This document shows positions 12,321 to 24,382 of a DNA stretch of 64,000 bases, one piece after another. Numbering within the stretch: position 1 is the first letter of the stretch; each line of letters opens with the position of its first letter. A program made the position numbers and the translations under genes. The stretch covers positions 248,001 to 312,000 of the forward strand of contig CAJQUW010011626.1 of assembly GCA_907163375.1 (NCBI GenBank), in the 5' to 3' direction. This stretch comes from Prostheceraeus crozeri. Lineage: Eukaryota > Platyhelminthes > Polycladida > Euryleptidae. The notes beneath the pieces are model-generated. The model did not search any database and was not told the origin of the DNA. It worked only from the letters and a program-made list of their open reading frames with translations.

Positions 12321-15300
12321 AATTTGATCTTGCAAGGATTTCAGGCGGATAGGTACACTTGCACTGCAAAGACAATTGTTACGTGATGAAATAAGGTAAT
12401 GTCAGTCATATCACCAAAAAAGTCAAATTACCGTTTAATTACACAAAATAAAGGCTTCCATGAAGGTCTATTAGCTCTTCAATACTAACTTGAATAATGA
12501 TGTAAAATGCAAATTATTACTCATTAATATTATACAAATTAGTTGCGTTGCGTACAATACTGCTGTAAACAGTGCCGATGTAAACTGATATTCATTCAGC
12601 CTCGCCGAGCCGCTGGCCGTGCGGCACATCTCTCACAGTTAGAATAGCTCGGTCAAGCACGTGGGAACGGGGGGGGGCTTGGGAGGGCTGAACTGCCGCC
12701 CCCTAAAAATTTCATTCACTCGCAGTCACTCAGTCGGTTCGAAACTTTCAGCCAGACACATTGATCATGGAATATAATTCATCGATAGGCTACATTAAGC
12801 AATACAAATATTTCCTAAACACTTCAATGATTTATCATCCACATACATGTGCATGTGTATATAAGCGTCACTCTTGATTCTGTGAATGAAGTAGAGCTCA
12901 GTGCAGTGAGTTTAGAGATGCAGAGCTCCACCCCACTCACTGATGCAGGATCGTACAGATTCAGTTTGTGTAATCTTCTATGCTTGCTGGAGATGCGATC
13001 AGCGGAAATTATTCTCTAGTGCAGCGATAACTTGTTGAATGGGCGGAGAATCTCACTGTGTCTATTGAAAAGCAAAAATAGCTTTTCATCGCTTGTGCTT
13101 TTCTATGTCATGAATATCTTCAAAATTTTCAAATTGTCACGATTCCGTCAAATTTTAAGAAATCTAATCTACAATTTTTACACTTTTATTGTCTACATCA
13201 GATTGCGACTGATTTGTGCCTAATTGTAGCCTTAGAGTAATTTTGTAGTTAAATTGTGAAGTTGGTGTGAATTATCCGCTATACTAAGTCTATAAACTTG
13301 CAAATCACCAGGTCATTGGAAAACCAATAAATAACTGTTCAACTGCGGAAGACAAGTAAGAATGCGGATGAACTTTGGGCGCTTGTGTCTCCCCAGCTCC
13401 GCATCAGATGCTTCCTGTAATCATGCAACTCAAATACATTTTGAGGTACTGGTTTTGTTTACCATAAGTGAAATTTGCATCATTTTTCCATGACAAAATA
13501 CATGCTTTTGAAGAATGATAAATTTCTATGGTCTTATCGGTGCTAATAATCATTATTGCTGTCATCTGATCGTTGTAGCCTTAGCAAGCCATACTTGGCC
13601 ATCTGCATTATGCCGAGCCTGTTTAGGAAGTCGATTGTTCGGTAGCTTTTACAAACCTCAGAACCTGTCTATCGAGGAAGCCTGCTGACAGAAACAATCG
13701 TCTGGAGATGTGCAGTTGATGCTGTAGCCTCTCTAGAAAGGAAGTAATGGAGCTTCCGTGGCTGCCCTGTCCTCTTCGTCTCCTGAACCTTGTTTCTCCT
13801 CTACATCTCCATACCTCAACGCCTCTTCCACGCATTTTCTACAGTCGTTTGAGTACCCATCGCAATGCAGGAGGAAGTGGATGGTGAAGCGAAGACATTA
13901 TGTTCTACTGAGGCAAGTGAGCAGGTTGTCACTTGACGAGAATAATAAGAATTAACATTTTCTCTAGCTGTAAATGGACCTTGATATACTATGCTTACGT
14001 GTCGCTACACAACTGGTGTTTGACATTACTCGAATAAAATATGTATGTACGAGTATATCAATCAGATTTGTGTCAATTACTCATGAAATGCATTTGATTA
14101 CAATTACAAATTGCTCCGTTTTTCTTCAATTACATTTCAATTACTTTGTAATTACTTAAGATAATTGTCAGCATTACACTGCGTTTCCCGGCAACTTCTT
14201 TTTCAAAGCGGATTTTCCTAGGTTAATTTCAATTGCTACCCGGAAAAACAGACGACATTTGTAGCATTGATATTAAATTACCACCTTCTTATTCTCCCCC
14301 AAGTGTTTTCGCCTTGCATCTCTACTACGATTCAAACTGAGGATACAGGATTGGGATATCGAGACTTTTGGTTACTAGGAGACTTTATTACGATTGCAAT
14401 TAAATCTCTTCTAAGATGTAAACTGATTTGAAGATTTCAACTTCGGCTTCTAAAAGAATTTATTTGCTTCTCTTTTTCCGACGGGAGTAGATTTCTGATT
14501 TACATTTTCAGTTCAGCAATTAAGATGAGAGGAAAGAATATTATAACACCGGTACCTAGTTTAGATTTTTTAATATTACTAATAAAAATAACTAAATATT
14601 TTAATATACATTCAAATGTACTTCGTCATAAATTTCTTTGAAAAAAATGCCGGTAGTTGCACACTCGGTACACATCTAATTATGGTAGCGCATTATCGAC
14701 TAGAAGAGTCACGGAATGAACATTAAGCTGCGCTCACTGCAAAGCAATTGCATTGCTTCTCTTTTACATGCACTTCTCAATTACATGGCTAAAAATCTAG
14801 CTCATAACGATTACAAATTATTCATCAGATAATGTAATTAGTTGGACTTCTTATTACGTGATTATAATTGTAACTTCAATTACAACACAATTCTGATATC
14901 AGTGTATGCATTGTACAAGCTATGTAATGCTACAAGCTTTTCCATCTAATTCAGTGTACTATCTATATAGTCTGAGATGTTTCTCAAAGTGCTCCAAGGT
15001 AGAACCAATGATCTGTACTCTCTCGATAAAAGTTTATTGGTCGATCAAAATGAGTTACAAGTAAAAGCAGACAGGGCTTTCGTCGTCCAGCGCCTTCCCT
15101 CGGTCGATGTTACGTGCTAAGCGGCAGCCTGTGTGAAGGTTTATAAAGTGGTGAGTGATATTAAGAAGTGTGTTGTGCGTAAAATGTGAGGTGACTGAAG
15201 TGTGAAGACAGACTGTATTGCGGTAGTTCATGTTTTCTATTGATTTTGGACTGAAGCTGTATGATTGCTTTTGATCAATAAATGCTGTGCCTCGAGTGTT

Positions 15301-15960
15301 ATCGAGTTTGGCAATGAAACCGACGTGAAAATCCCCGATGTCGCCTATGTCGTAATGTCTGCCTCTAATGTGCTCATGCAAGGCACTACTTATCGATTTA
15401 TTATTTACTGCCTTTTGTGTTCATTGTGCTTAGTAATAAATTTGCGAGCAGTTTTTCCGATGTAGAATTCGCTACAACGTTGGCAAGTGTACTTATACAC
15501 TGCGAATTTATCGCTAAAGGAGTATTTAATTAATTGCGAGAAAATGTTACATTCACAGTAATTCCTATATTTCTTATTATTAAGATGCTTAGCTGACTAC
15601 TTGCCATAGTAGTTGACAATTTTAATATGTGAATCACATTTTTAATGGCTTTATTTATTAGCTTATTGCATAAGTCGCCTGTATCTGGAACTTAAAACAT
15701 AATCTTAACAGTATTCTTATTTTTGTTTTTATTTTTCTTATTTCTCATTTTTTGGTTATAACCTGCGGTAGCGATTGGTGATATGTACAAAATGCAGAAT
15801 ACATGTAGCTACTAGTTATACATAAATAATGTGCTAGTACATGTGTTAGTTTACACATAATTATGCATCTGTGTATAACCTACACTGTAGATACAGATTT
15901 TGTTTAGTCAGCCAAGCCGCAAAACTCTCTGATTTTTGTTTATTTTTGTTTTACACATTC
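12320..15960. other. no gene recognised; AATTAC-rich repeat patch
   Basis: No coding region could be supported. Stretches at 14090-14165 and 14750-14890 are unusually rich in caattacaattac-type words in both orientations and may bound an old DNA transposon. A TATATAAGC at about 12858 is followed by a GC-richer patch, but no convincing gene follows. Positions 13650-13830 and 26640-26790 share weak similarity and may be two bits of one old repeat. Confidence 0.4.
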
Positions 15961-15964
15961 TCCA

Positions 15965-16664
15965 ATTCAGTGATATCTAAAATCAAGCGCACGATATCTC
16001 AGCTCAATCATGCACTCTTAGTTCAATACTGAGGCATGAAATTTTGACTTTTTGATCTCAGATCAACGTCAGGATATTTGTTTCAATAGTCACATGTCTT
16101 AGTTCCATGACAGATATCTACATACCGGTACATCAATTAATTGTCGCATCGCCACAATACACGGTGACACATAAACTGATGTTTACCTTTAAAAGTTTTA
16201 CTTTTGCAAAGAATATCTAATTACTTGCCAATTAGATGTCAAATCAAGAATGCGATATCTCAGATCAATCACACATTCTCAGCTCAACTATAAGGTTTGA
16301 AAATTTTACCTTGAATTTCAGTTCAGCGATAATATCTTGATTTCAATAGTCAAATATCTCTAATGAAACATACATGTATATATTTCTATCGTTGATCTTA
16401 GATTAAAAGATCAGAGTTTCATGCCCTATTGAACTGAGATATTGCATTCTTGATTTTAGATGTCTTACTAATTAATTGGAAAAGGTGTAAAAACCAGTTA
16501 GTGCCTGAGACATTGGCAAGCCTTCGGCGCCCACTGTTTTCTATTGTCGATCTTGCACGATGCCCTTTTCCATTCCCTTTCATAATACATAGTACGATAA
16601 GCGGATTTCATGACCAAAACCTCTCTGTCAATTCATTGTGTGTTTATCGCGGAGTTCGTTCTCT
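15965..16664. repeat. diverged tandem and inverted repeat cluster
   Basis: A unit starting near 15967 (atctaaaatcaagcgcacga) recurs, diverged, at about 16228 (gatgtcaaatcaagaatgcg), and a third copy runs in reverse at about 16425-16490 (gatattgcattcttgatttt). The last 363 bases (16302-16664) are repeated almost exactly at 22104-22466. The family is unknown. Confidence 0.7.
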
Positions 16665-16846
16665 ATCACTGATTTTGTGTTGTTGATCGCAAGATATAAA
16701 GTTTTTTACTTGCTCCTTGAAGCTTGTTGTAGATAAAGCCCCAGTCATTGTCCAATTCACGATGTTACTCCTCCATTTTCTTTTTGACACAATCACTTCC
16801 ATCTCTAGTAATGCACTCTTCCAGCCGATAACTTCTTCATCTTTTA

Positions 16847-19800
16847 GTGCGGCAGCCAGCGCGAGTTTCTGCAGGGAATGAGGCCGAAAATGAGACTTTC
16901 ACAGATTAATGTACATCCTATGCCTAATATGAGAGAGAGAGAGAGAGAGAGAAAGGTGTTTATTTTTCATCAAATAAGAATCGAAAAGTAATACAAGTTA
17001 GTACAATGCAATCACAAAACTGAAGTTATGAATGTTCGAAATTTTCATGCAAGCTTAATCGTATTAAAATAAATTTGATAAATCAGTCACAGTATGCAGA
17101 GTTAATATGTATGCACATTTTTGGTAAAAACGAGTTGCGACGCAAGGATGTATGACAAAACGGTATGGACAAACGCCCACTTGGGAGACGATTGGGGAAA
17201 AGACAGTCTAAAAAAGTATCGCAAGTTGGAATGCCATAGAAAAGTCTTTCAGCTGCTCGGAATCTCCTTGTGGACAAATCAGGAAGCTCAATACCTTTAA
17301 TCTTGAGACAGCGGCTTTGAATTCTCTCTAAACACCGAGAGTTTTCGGGGGACAGTCCAATGAAAGAAGGAGAAGCGTATTCGATAAGACTCCTAATCAT
17401 TACACTATAGATTGTGCGGAACTGATCATTGTTGGTAATAGATTTCATACGACGCAGGATGTACATACGCTGTGCGCATTTCCGAGTTATATATTCCATA
17501 TGTGATTTCCAAGAAAGATCGAATCAAGGAGCGCACCAAGGAAGCGGACGTAGCTGTCAAATTTAACTCCTTCGATTGCATCTTCGATTTGGCACAACTC
17601 CCTAAAACCACCGCGATATCGTATCATCCCAATTGTCTTGCTCGAATTCAGTTCCATCCCGGCTGACGACGACCACGCTCGGATAGATTCAATCTCATTT
17701 TTGACTCTTTCGATGTCTTCGTTGTACCTAGCCTTTGAGATTCCACAAACCATTGAAACATCATCGACATACTTAATGAGGCAAGTAGTCGGATAACATG
17801 ATTGTAATGACTGCATATAAATACCAAAAAGGTAAGGCCCAAGTAGTGATCCCTGCGGCACACCACTAGTAATTCGCCTTGAGTCACTCTTTATGCAATT
17901 GACTCTAACGCATTGATGTCTGTCAGACAAATAATCGTGCATGAGTCTGACAAATCCACCAGGAACATTCAAGTCAGCAAGTCTGGCTAATAAAATGGAG
18001 TGATCAATCTTATCGAAGGCCTTTGCGAAGTCGAAGCCAACAAACACGGCAGCTCCATAGGATGGATCATCGGCGATTCCTGTAATGGCATCATGAGCTG
18101 CTATGACCGCGTGAGTTGTGGAGGATCTCTTCCTGATGCCAAACTGATTTCTCCCAAGGTAGCGTGTTAGGCAAGGCTTCATATCGTTAAGAATAATTCG
18201 CTCGGCAATTTTGGCGGGCACAGATAGCAAGCTGATGGGGACGTGTTTCACATTTAGATGTACTCGAAGATTTGGGTATAGGGACTACATCCGCGACCTT
18301 CCAACTAGTGGGAAACTGCCGTTTGCGAATGCTCTCACTTATCAAGTGACAAACAGGAGCAGCCAATATAATAGCGCTTTTCTTGTACAAAAGTGTGGGC
18401 ATGTCATCACTCCCAGCTGATTTTGATCGTATGTGTGACAGATACCTCCAAACATCAACTTCATCGAAAGCTGGCATCCACGAGTCGTCAGGAACTTCAT
18501 CAATTGCAAATGAAAATGTTGGAGTGTTCATCACACCGCAGTATTGCTCGTTCAATTTGTTGAGACTAGCTTTGATATTCGACGGATCACCGTGGCAATC
18601 GATGCCAATTGAGATGAGTCTCTTCCCTTTTCCAAGCGAATGTAAGACCACAGGCCTTTGACCGTGCGACTTTGCCTTTTAAAATACGCAGTTTTAGCCT
18701 TGAAAATCTCGCCTTTAACCTTATCTTTGAGAGCGTTGTAAACTGACCACTTCTTAGACCGAAAAGCTTCCCATCGCATATTTATAAGATGCTTGACCAG
18801 CGGTGTAATCCATGGCGCATCAGAGTCCGTGAAGTACATGATATGTGAAGGAATGGCTTGTATGGCGTCATGCAAATATTCATACAAAATATTGCACTTC
18901 TTGTCAATATCAACTTCGGAATAGAAATTGCTTAAATCATTTGACATGAATCGCTTCTCAAACTCAATAATGTTGGCATCACGCATATCATAGAAAACTC
19001 GCTTAATCTTAACATCCTTGTTGCAGCGAGTTCGTCAAACCTAGCGAATACCACATTGTGATCCGACCCAGCGATAGGTGGTCCGATTTCTACATTGGGA
19101 TTGGGACAGCTATGATGAACATTCTCATCGATAAAAATCAGATCGAGTGTGGAATTGCAACGTGTAGGCTCATGTACAACATTAGCAAGAGAGAAAGTCG
19201 TTGTTAGAAAAGATCGATCATACTGGTTAAAATCGCCGGTGATAATCAGTCTACCTTGAGGGAATGCCGATAGAGTTTCATCCAATGCTGACGAGAAAGC
19301 TTCACGAAATCGGGTAAGGACAGAATAAGAGAGACCAGGAGGTATATAGATCCCGAGGAGAATAATGTTCATAGCCTGCAGGTGAACTGTACACACTTCA
19401 ATACCATCGAAAATCGGAAATAGAAGTTTCACAGATTTGAGTTGAGATTTCACCCAGATTGCAACGCCTCCACGACAAGAATCATTGAGTCGATCAGTTC
19501 GATGACAAAACTGAAAAAAAAAAATAAAAAAGATGAAAAATGAATCTGCGCATCTGCGGAGTTCTACCTGGTTCCTCTTCTTGTCAGACAGGATCAAAGA
19601 AAAGCACATTCCAATGGGACGCAGACTGCAGCTTTTAGCAAAAATGAATGTTTTCTCAGATTGGACGAAAAGTAATCGACTCAGAGTCATAATTTTTGAT
19701 ATGGAATGTCTTCAGGTCATTTCCTATCATGCTGATGCACCCTGTCTATGAGGCCAAGCACATTCAGATTTTGCCAGCCTCTTAATGTCGGAAAACACAA

Positions 19801-20169
19801 GCCTTTTGAGCAATTTAATCCAGATTTAACCACATTTTCGCATACATTGCCGATCAGAAGCATTATGATAGAACATGCACATAATAGGAAATGACCTGAA
19901 TACATTCCATGTCAAAAATTGTGGCTCTAGAGTTAGTACTTTTCAGTTGATAAGAGAAAACAGAAAATTTCATCTTAACCAAAAGCTGCATTTTTTATCT
20001 CATTGGATTAATAGGTGTTTTCCTTTGATCGTGTCTGACAAGATTAGGAACTATGTAACTAGAAGTCGGGAGACGCGCAGAGTCGTAGCAGGTATGGGAT
20101 GCACATCATTCTGTGAAAATCTCCTTTTTTAGCCTCGGTCCCTGCAGAAACTCGTTCTGGCTGCCGGAC
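16847..20169. mobile_element. foldback MITE, copy 2, split by a LINE
   Basis: The left terminus GTGCGGCAGCC at 16847 and the right terminus GCTGCCGGAC ending at 20169 are both flanked by TA, as for the intact copy at 32749-33477. Left-arm bases run to about 16928, then a minus-strand LINE intervenes, and the arm resumes at 19544 exactly where alignment with the intact copy predicts. The central unique segment is in reverse orientation relative to copy 3. TA duplication and long inverted arms fit a Tc1/mariner-type foldback MITE. Confidence 0.85.
16933..19539 (-). mobile_element. 5'-truncated LINE (AP endonuclease + reverse transcriptase)
   Basis: Reading leftward from 19539, the protein blocks are: the last part of an AP-type endonuclease (RGGVAIWVKS, LIITGDFNQYD, GSDHNVVFARF), a linker (DSDAPWITPLVKHLINMRWEAF), then RT (SLLSVPAKIAERII, RNQFGIRKRSSTTHAV, FDFAKAFDKIDHS, GVPQGSLLGPYLF, KYVDDV with the catalytic Asp pair) and a C-terminal tail (RMYILRRMKSITN, SLIEYASPSF). 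This order and the motifs place it in the Jockey/CR1 group. ORF1 and the N-terminal half of the endonuclease are missing, a normal result of incomplete reverse transcription. At least four frame changes (near 19.00, 18.64, 18.24 and 17.49 kb) make it inactive. The 3' end is an AATAAA-containing stretch plus a CT microsatellite. An ATGA repeat at 16929-16932 and 19540-19543 looks like the target duplication. Confidence 0.92.
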
Positions 20170-20209
20170 TATTGCTAAGCCATCCTTCTTGATCATGAGC
20201 TCACTTTTT

Positions 20210-20385
20210 TCATCTCATCCCAGGGTGGCGTGACTGTTGTGGGTGATGACATAGTCAGACTTTTTTTGAGCGTTGTGCAGCTTTTATTCCGGATGCTCTT
20301 CCGCTCGACTTCCAATGGGCTCGAACTCAAGATCAAGAGATTGTTAGGTCAAACCCTTGAGTGCTGTGTCACGGCAACACCTTGA
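20210..20385 (-). repeat. SINE family A, diverged copy
   Basis: Minus-strand order is the same as in the copies at 2.4, 36.1 and 41.3 kb: tRNA-like head (tgccgtgacacagcactcaa), the segment ggaagtcgagcggaagagca, then ctgactatgtcatcacccac. It is older than the others. Confidence 0.65.
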
Positions 20386-20404
20386 TCATTTGTGAACACA
20401 TTTA

Positions 20405-20745
20405 GGTAGCCCATGAAAGGCATCCGCTGCTCCATGAAAGGCATCCTGTGATCCATGAAAGTCCTGTGCTCTATCCTCTTCTCCATAAAAGCTGTCCGGT
20501 GCTCCATGAAAAGTATCCTCTTCTCCATAAAACTATCCTCTGCTCCATGAAAGGTATCCTGTGCTCCATGAAAGGTATCATGTTTTCCTCAATGAAAGGT
20601 TTCCTGTGTTCTATGAAAGGTATCCTCTGCTACATGAAGGGTAACTTGTGCTCCATGAAAGGTATCCTATGTTCTATGAAAGGTATCCTGTGCTCCATGA
20701 AAGGTTTCCTATATTCTATATTTTCTGTATTCTATGAAACGTTCA
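20405..20745 (+). repeat. minisatellite, about 21-bp unit
   Basis: About 14-15 imperfect copies of a 21-base unit of the form tccatgaaaggtatcctgtgc. Because 21 is divisible by three, one frame stays open and gives a repeating CSMKGIL peptide; this looks like a by-product of the repeat rather than a gene. Confidence 0.9.
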
Positions 20746-21455
20746 CGGTACAGTTGACTTTGACCAATTTTCGGGGGTGTAATTTCTTATGTCACCAAAA
20801 TGGCAGAAGCTCATCTCCTTTTGTATGAGTCCGATTTTTTGTTATTGCGTCAAACGTTGACAAGCCTATGTCATACAGCTTCCTCTATGCTTGCTCTTTC
20901 AGGAGGATTGTCGCGTAATTTCGAACGTTCAGCAATTGCTTTCTTACTTAAGACAGACAGACAATGGTATCCCAGAATGGTGTGGCACTCCTTATTTCAA
21001 AAAGTGACGCCTTCATTTGAGACATGCTGAATATCAGTCGTGCATAATGGACTACGAAAATTTGTGATTTTTTATGTCATATTTAGTTAAGGCATTGTGT
21101 TGCCTACACTTTGGACTTTAAATTGCATACTGACTTTTTATACATGGCATAATTTACGTGGGTGTATCCAGACTTTCACAAGCAATTGAAGTGATTCTTG
21201 TCAATCGCGCGATTCTCTTATGTCATCTTCATGATCATTCAATGCCAAGAATTATTATCATGATGTAATCATACAAGTAAACGATTAGTGTTCGTAAACG
21301 ATTGTCTCCTCATTATGTGAGTGAATAAGATATCCATATTTGATTATTGAAAAAATCCTAATCACAGTCAGCACTTTTTGTATGTGTCACGCTTCACAAA
21401 TTTCAAATCAGTTCAGCCGTATATAATACCGTATTTGCTGTAGTGTAACGCGATT
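20746..21455. other. no gene recognised
   Basis: AT-rich spacer between a minisatellite and a hairpin element. The 20800-21030 open frame has no recognisable motif. Confidence 0.5.
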
Positions 21456-21457
21456 AA

Positions 21458-21778
21458 TAGATGATCAGACAAATTTCCACTGGCGTCTCAAGAATTCAAA
21501 ACGATGCTAATAAGTTCAATATTTCGTGTTAAAATGTTAATACAATTTACAAGAGAGATCATTTATAGTGAACACAATTATACTACAGACTAGACCAGGC
21601 ACAAACGCTGACACTGTTCAGTGCAGTCTGTAGTGTAATTGTGTTTACTATGTATGATCTCTCTTGTAAATTGCATTAACATTTTACAATACCGTGTCCT
21701 TATAAGAAGAAACACGAAATATTTAACTTATTACCATCGTTTTGAATTCTTGAGACGCCAGTGGAAATTTGTTTGATT
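21458..21778. repeat. hairpin (foldback) element
   Basis: Two arms of about 140 bases in inverted orientation: caaatttccactggcgtctc ... aatttacaagagagatcat on the left and its reverse complement on the right, separated by a loop of about 25 bases near 21597-21622. The right arm contains an extra insertion of roughly 20 bases (cttcttataaggacacggta in reverse). No open frame is present. It is probably a small foldback transposon; no target duplication was identified with confidence. Confidence 0.8.
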
Positions 21779-21984
21779 ATTGAAGACGTCAAGAATTACC
21801 AATCCCAACCAAGCGAGTAAATAAGACAAATAAGGCCTATCCTGCAATTTTCCAATTCAGTGATAGGAAAGTGTAATGAAGAACTGCGATATGGATAGTA
21901 GTGGTGAAATGGTAGATTGCCTTGAAAGAGTGCGCGTTGGCATTGCCTCATTGTTCGTAAAGTGCGTGTGTCTGAATATTCCGA

Positions 21985-23665
21985 TACGTTCGGACGGGGC
22001 GTGGGTATAAACATTCCTGATGATAGGGGCTTGGCTGGGGTGTGGTTCTGGACATTCCTGATGAAAGGGGCTTGGCTGGGGTGTGGGTCTGAACAGTCCC
22101 GATGAATTTTACCTTGAATTTCAGTTCAGCGATAATATCTTGATTTCAATAGTCAAATATCTCTAATGAAACATACATGTATATATTTCTATCGTTGATC
22201 TTAGATTAAAAGATCAGATTTTCATGCCCTATTGAACTGAGATATTGCATTCTTGATTTTAGATGTCTTACTAATTAATTGGAAAAGGTGTAAAAACCAG
22301 TTAGTGCCTGAGACATTGGCAAGCCTTCGGCGCCCACTGTTTTCTATTGTCGATCTTGCACGATGCCCTCTTCCATTCCCTTTCATAATACATAGTACGA
22401 TAAGCGGATTTCATGACCAAAACCTCTCTATCAATTCATTGTGTGTTTATCGCGGAGTTCGTTCTCCACAGGTTCTCCAAAGGGGGTCGAACAGGGCGTG
22501 GGTGTGAAAATTTCTCATGAAAGGGGCTCGGGTGGGGCGTGGGTCTGAACATTCCCAATGAAAGGGGCTCGGTTGGAGCGTGGGTCTGAACATTCCTGAT
22601 GAAATGGGCTCGGGTGGGGCATGGGTCTGAACATTCCTGATGAAAAGGGCTCGGGTCGGACAGGGCGTGGGTCTGAACATTCCTGATGAAAGGGGCTCGG
22701 GTGGGGCGTGGGTCTGAACATTCCTGATGAAAGGGGCTCGGGTAGGGCGTGGTTCTGAACATTCCTGATGAAAGAGATTTGGTTCTGGACATTCCTGATG
22801 AAGGGGTCTTGACTGGGGTGTGGTTCTGGACATTCCGAATCGGCTCGGGTGGTGCGTGTGTCTGAACATTCCTGATGAAAGGGGCTCGGGTGGGGAGTGG
22901 GTCTGAACATTCCTGATGAAAGGGGCTCGGGTGGGGCGTGGGTCTGAACATTCCTGATGAAAGGGGCTCGGGTGGTGCGTGGGTCTGAACATTCCTGATG
23001 AAAGGGGCTCGGGTAGGGCGTGGTGTCTGAACATTCCTGATGAAAGGGGCTCGGTTGGGCGTGGGTCTGAACATTCCTGATGAAAGGGGCTCGGGTTGGG
23101 CGTGGGTCTGAACATTCCTGATGAAAGGGGCTCGGGTGGGGCGTGGGTCTGAACATTCCTGATGAAAGGGGCTCGGGTCGGACAGGGCGTGGGTCTGAAC
23201 ATTCCTGATGAAAGGGGCTCGGGTGGGGCGTGGGTCTGAACATTCCTGATGAAAGGGGCTCGGGTCGGACAGGGCGTGGGTCTGAACATTCCTGATGAAA
23301 GGGGCTCGGGTCGGACAGGGCGTGGGTCTGAACGTTCCTGATGAAAAGGGGCTCGGGTTGGGCGTGGGTCTGAACATTCCTGATGAAAGGGGCTCGGTCG
23401 GACAGGGCGTGGGTCTGAACATTCCTGATGAAGGGGTCTTGACTGGGATGTGGTTCTGGACATTCCCAATGGGCTCGGGTCTGGTGTGGGTCTGAACATT
23501 CCTGATGAAAGGGCTCGGGTGGGGCGTGGGTCTGAACATTCCTGATGAAAGGGGCTCGGGTCGGACAGGGTGTTGGTCTGAACATTCCTGATGAAAGGGG
23601 CTTGGGTGCGGCGTGGGTCTGAACAGTCCCGAAAGAAGGAACGTGGCGTGGGTTTGAATGTTCGG
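21985..23665. repeat. large GC-rich minisatellite, 41/46-bp units
   Basis: Dozens of copies of a 41-base unit (attcctgatgaaaggggctc followed by gggtggggcgtgggtctgaac) and a 46-base variant carrying gggtcggacagggcg. A foreign block at 22104-22466 splits off the first few degenerate units. The minus strand of the unit has no stop in any frame, and 41 is not a multiple of three, so three overlapping frames of 356-425 codons show the same peptides (SSGMFRPTP, FHQECSDPRP, FIRNVQTHA) in rotation. That pattern marks a non-coding repeat. Confidence 0.95.
22104..22466 (+). repeat. 363-bp duplicate of 16302-16664 inside the minisatellite
   Basis: From aattttaccttgaatttcag to ggagttcgttctc the two blocks are the same length and differ at only a few bases (for example cagagtttc/cagattttc and cccttttcc/ccctcttcc). 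Both are on the plus strand, 5.8 kb apart. The copy lies directly between minisatellite units. No terminal repeats or clear target duplication mark it as a transposon. Confidence 0.9.
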
Positions 23666-24374
23666 ATCTTTTCTAAAAATCCAACTCCAATGCTGAAAAT
23701 GAAAAATGAGCACTTCTCCAATATAAATTTACATTTAGGTTAGACGCTGCTGATAAAGGTATCCCATCCGCCTGTAAAAAGATGATGACCGAATTCTTGT
23801 CGTGTTCGAGCGAAGACAATTCCAACAAATTCATGGTTGCGTTCAAGTTGAAGTGAATTGAGAAATTGAATGACTTACGCTCGGGAGTGATTTGAAAACT
23901 TGAATTTCAAGTGACTCCGTCGTCTAAGCTCCAGAGGATGGAAAGAGTGTTGGAAAAATTCATTGCAATTTAATTGATCTCAATTTTTTGCTAACCGACA
24001 ATTGATTGATGAATGCTCAAAGAGTTATCTTCATAGGACATGTGTCTACGAAAGTGCATTGAAACACCTACAGGAACAGAACTTACCTGTAATCACATAC
24101 ATGCATTTTCTGCATCATCATGTTCGTTGAAGTAATTTGCATGACTAAGCATGTAAATGCACTGATAACAATATCAAGCAATGTCTGATATTTAATAATT
24201 ATATTCCCCTCCATTCTACGAACGCGATATTTTCCAGTTCAAACACTGCCACTTTGACCAAAGGGATATCATATGTTTCATTAGGTTTGCAAGAATTTGA
24301 ATCTATCTAGGATCATTAGAATATATGAAGCATATCTTTAGTTAGAGACTTTTCAATTAAAGTTTAAATGAATG
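23666..24374. other. no gene recognised
   Basis: AT-rich unique-looking spacer with no supported feature. Confidence 0.5.
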
Positions 24375-24382
24375 CTATAGAT

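Noticed and set aside
12850-13223. TATATAAGC followed by a 63-codon frame as a possible small gene
   Set aside because: The peptide is low-quality and the TATA word is unremarkable in AT-rich DNA.
20448-20828. 126-codon frame with CSMKGIL repeats
   Set aside because: A 21-base minisatellite unit happens to preserve frame.
22436-23721. Three overlapping minus-strand frames of 356-425 codons
   Set aside because: They are one tandem repeat read in three frames; the peptides rotate with the 41-base unit and have no non-repeat domain.
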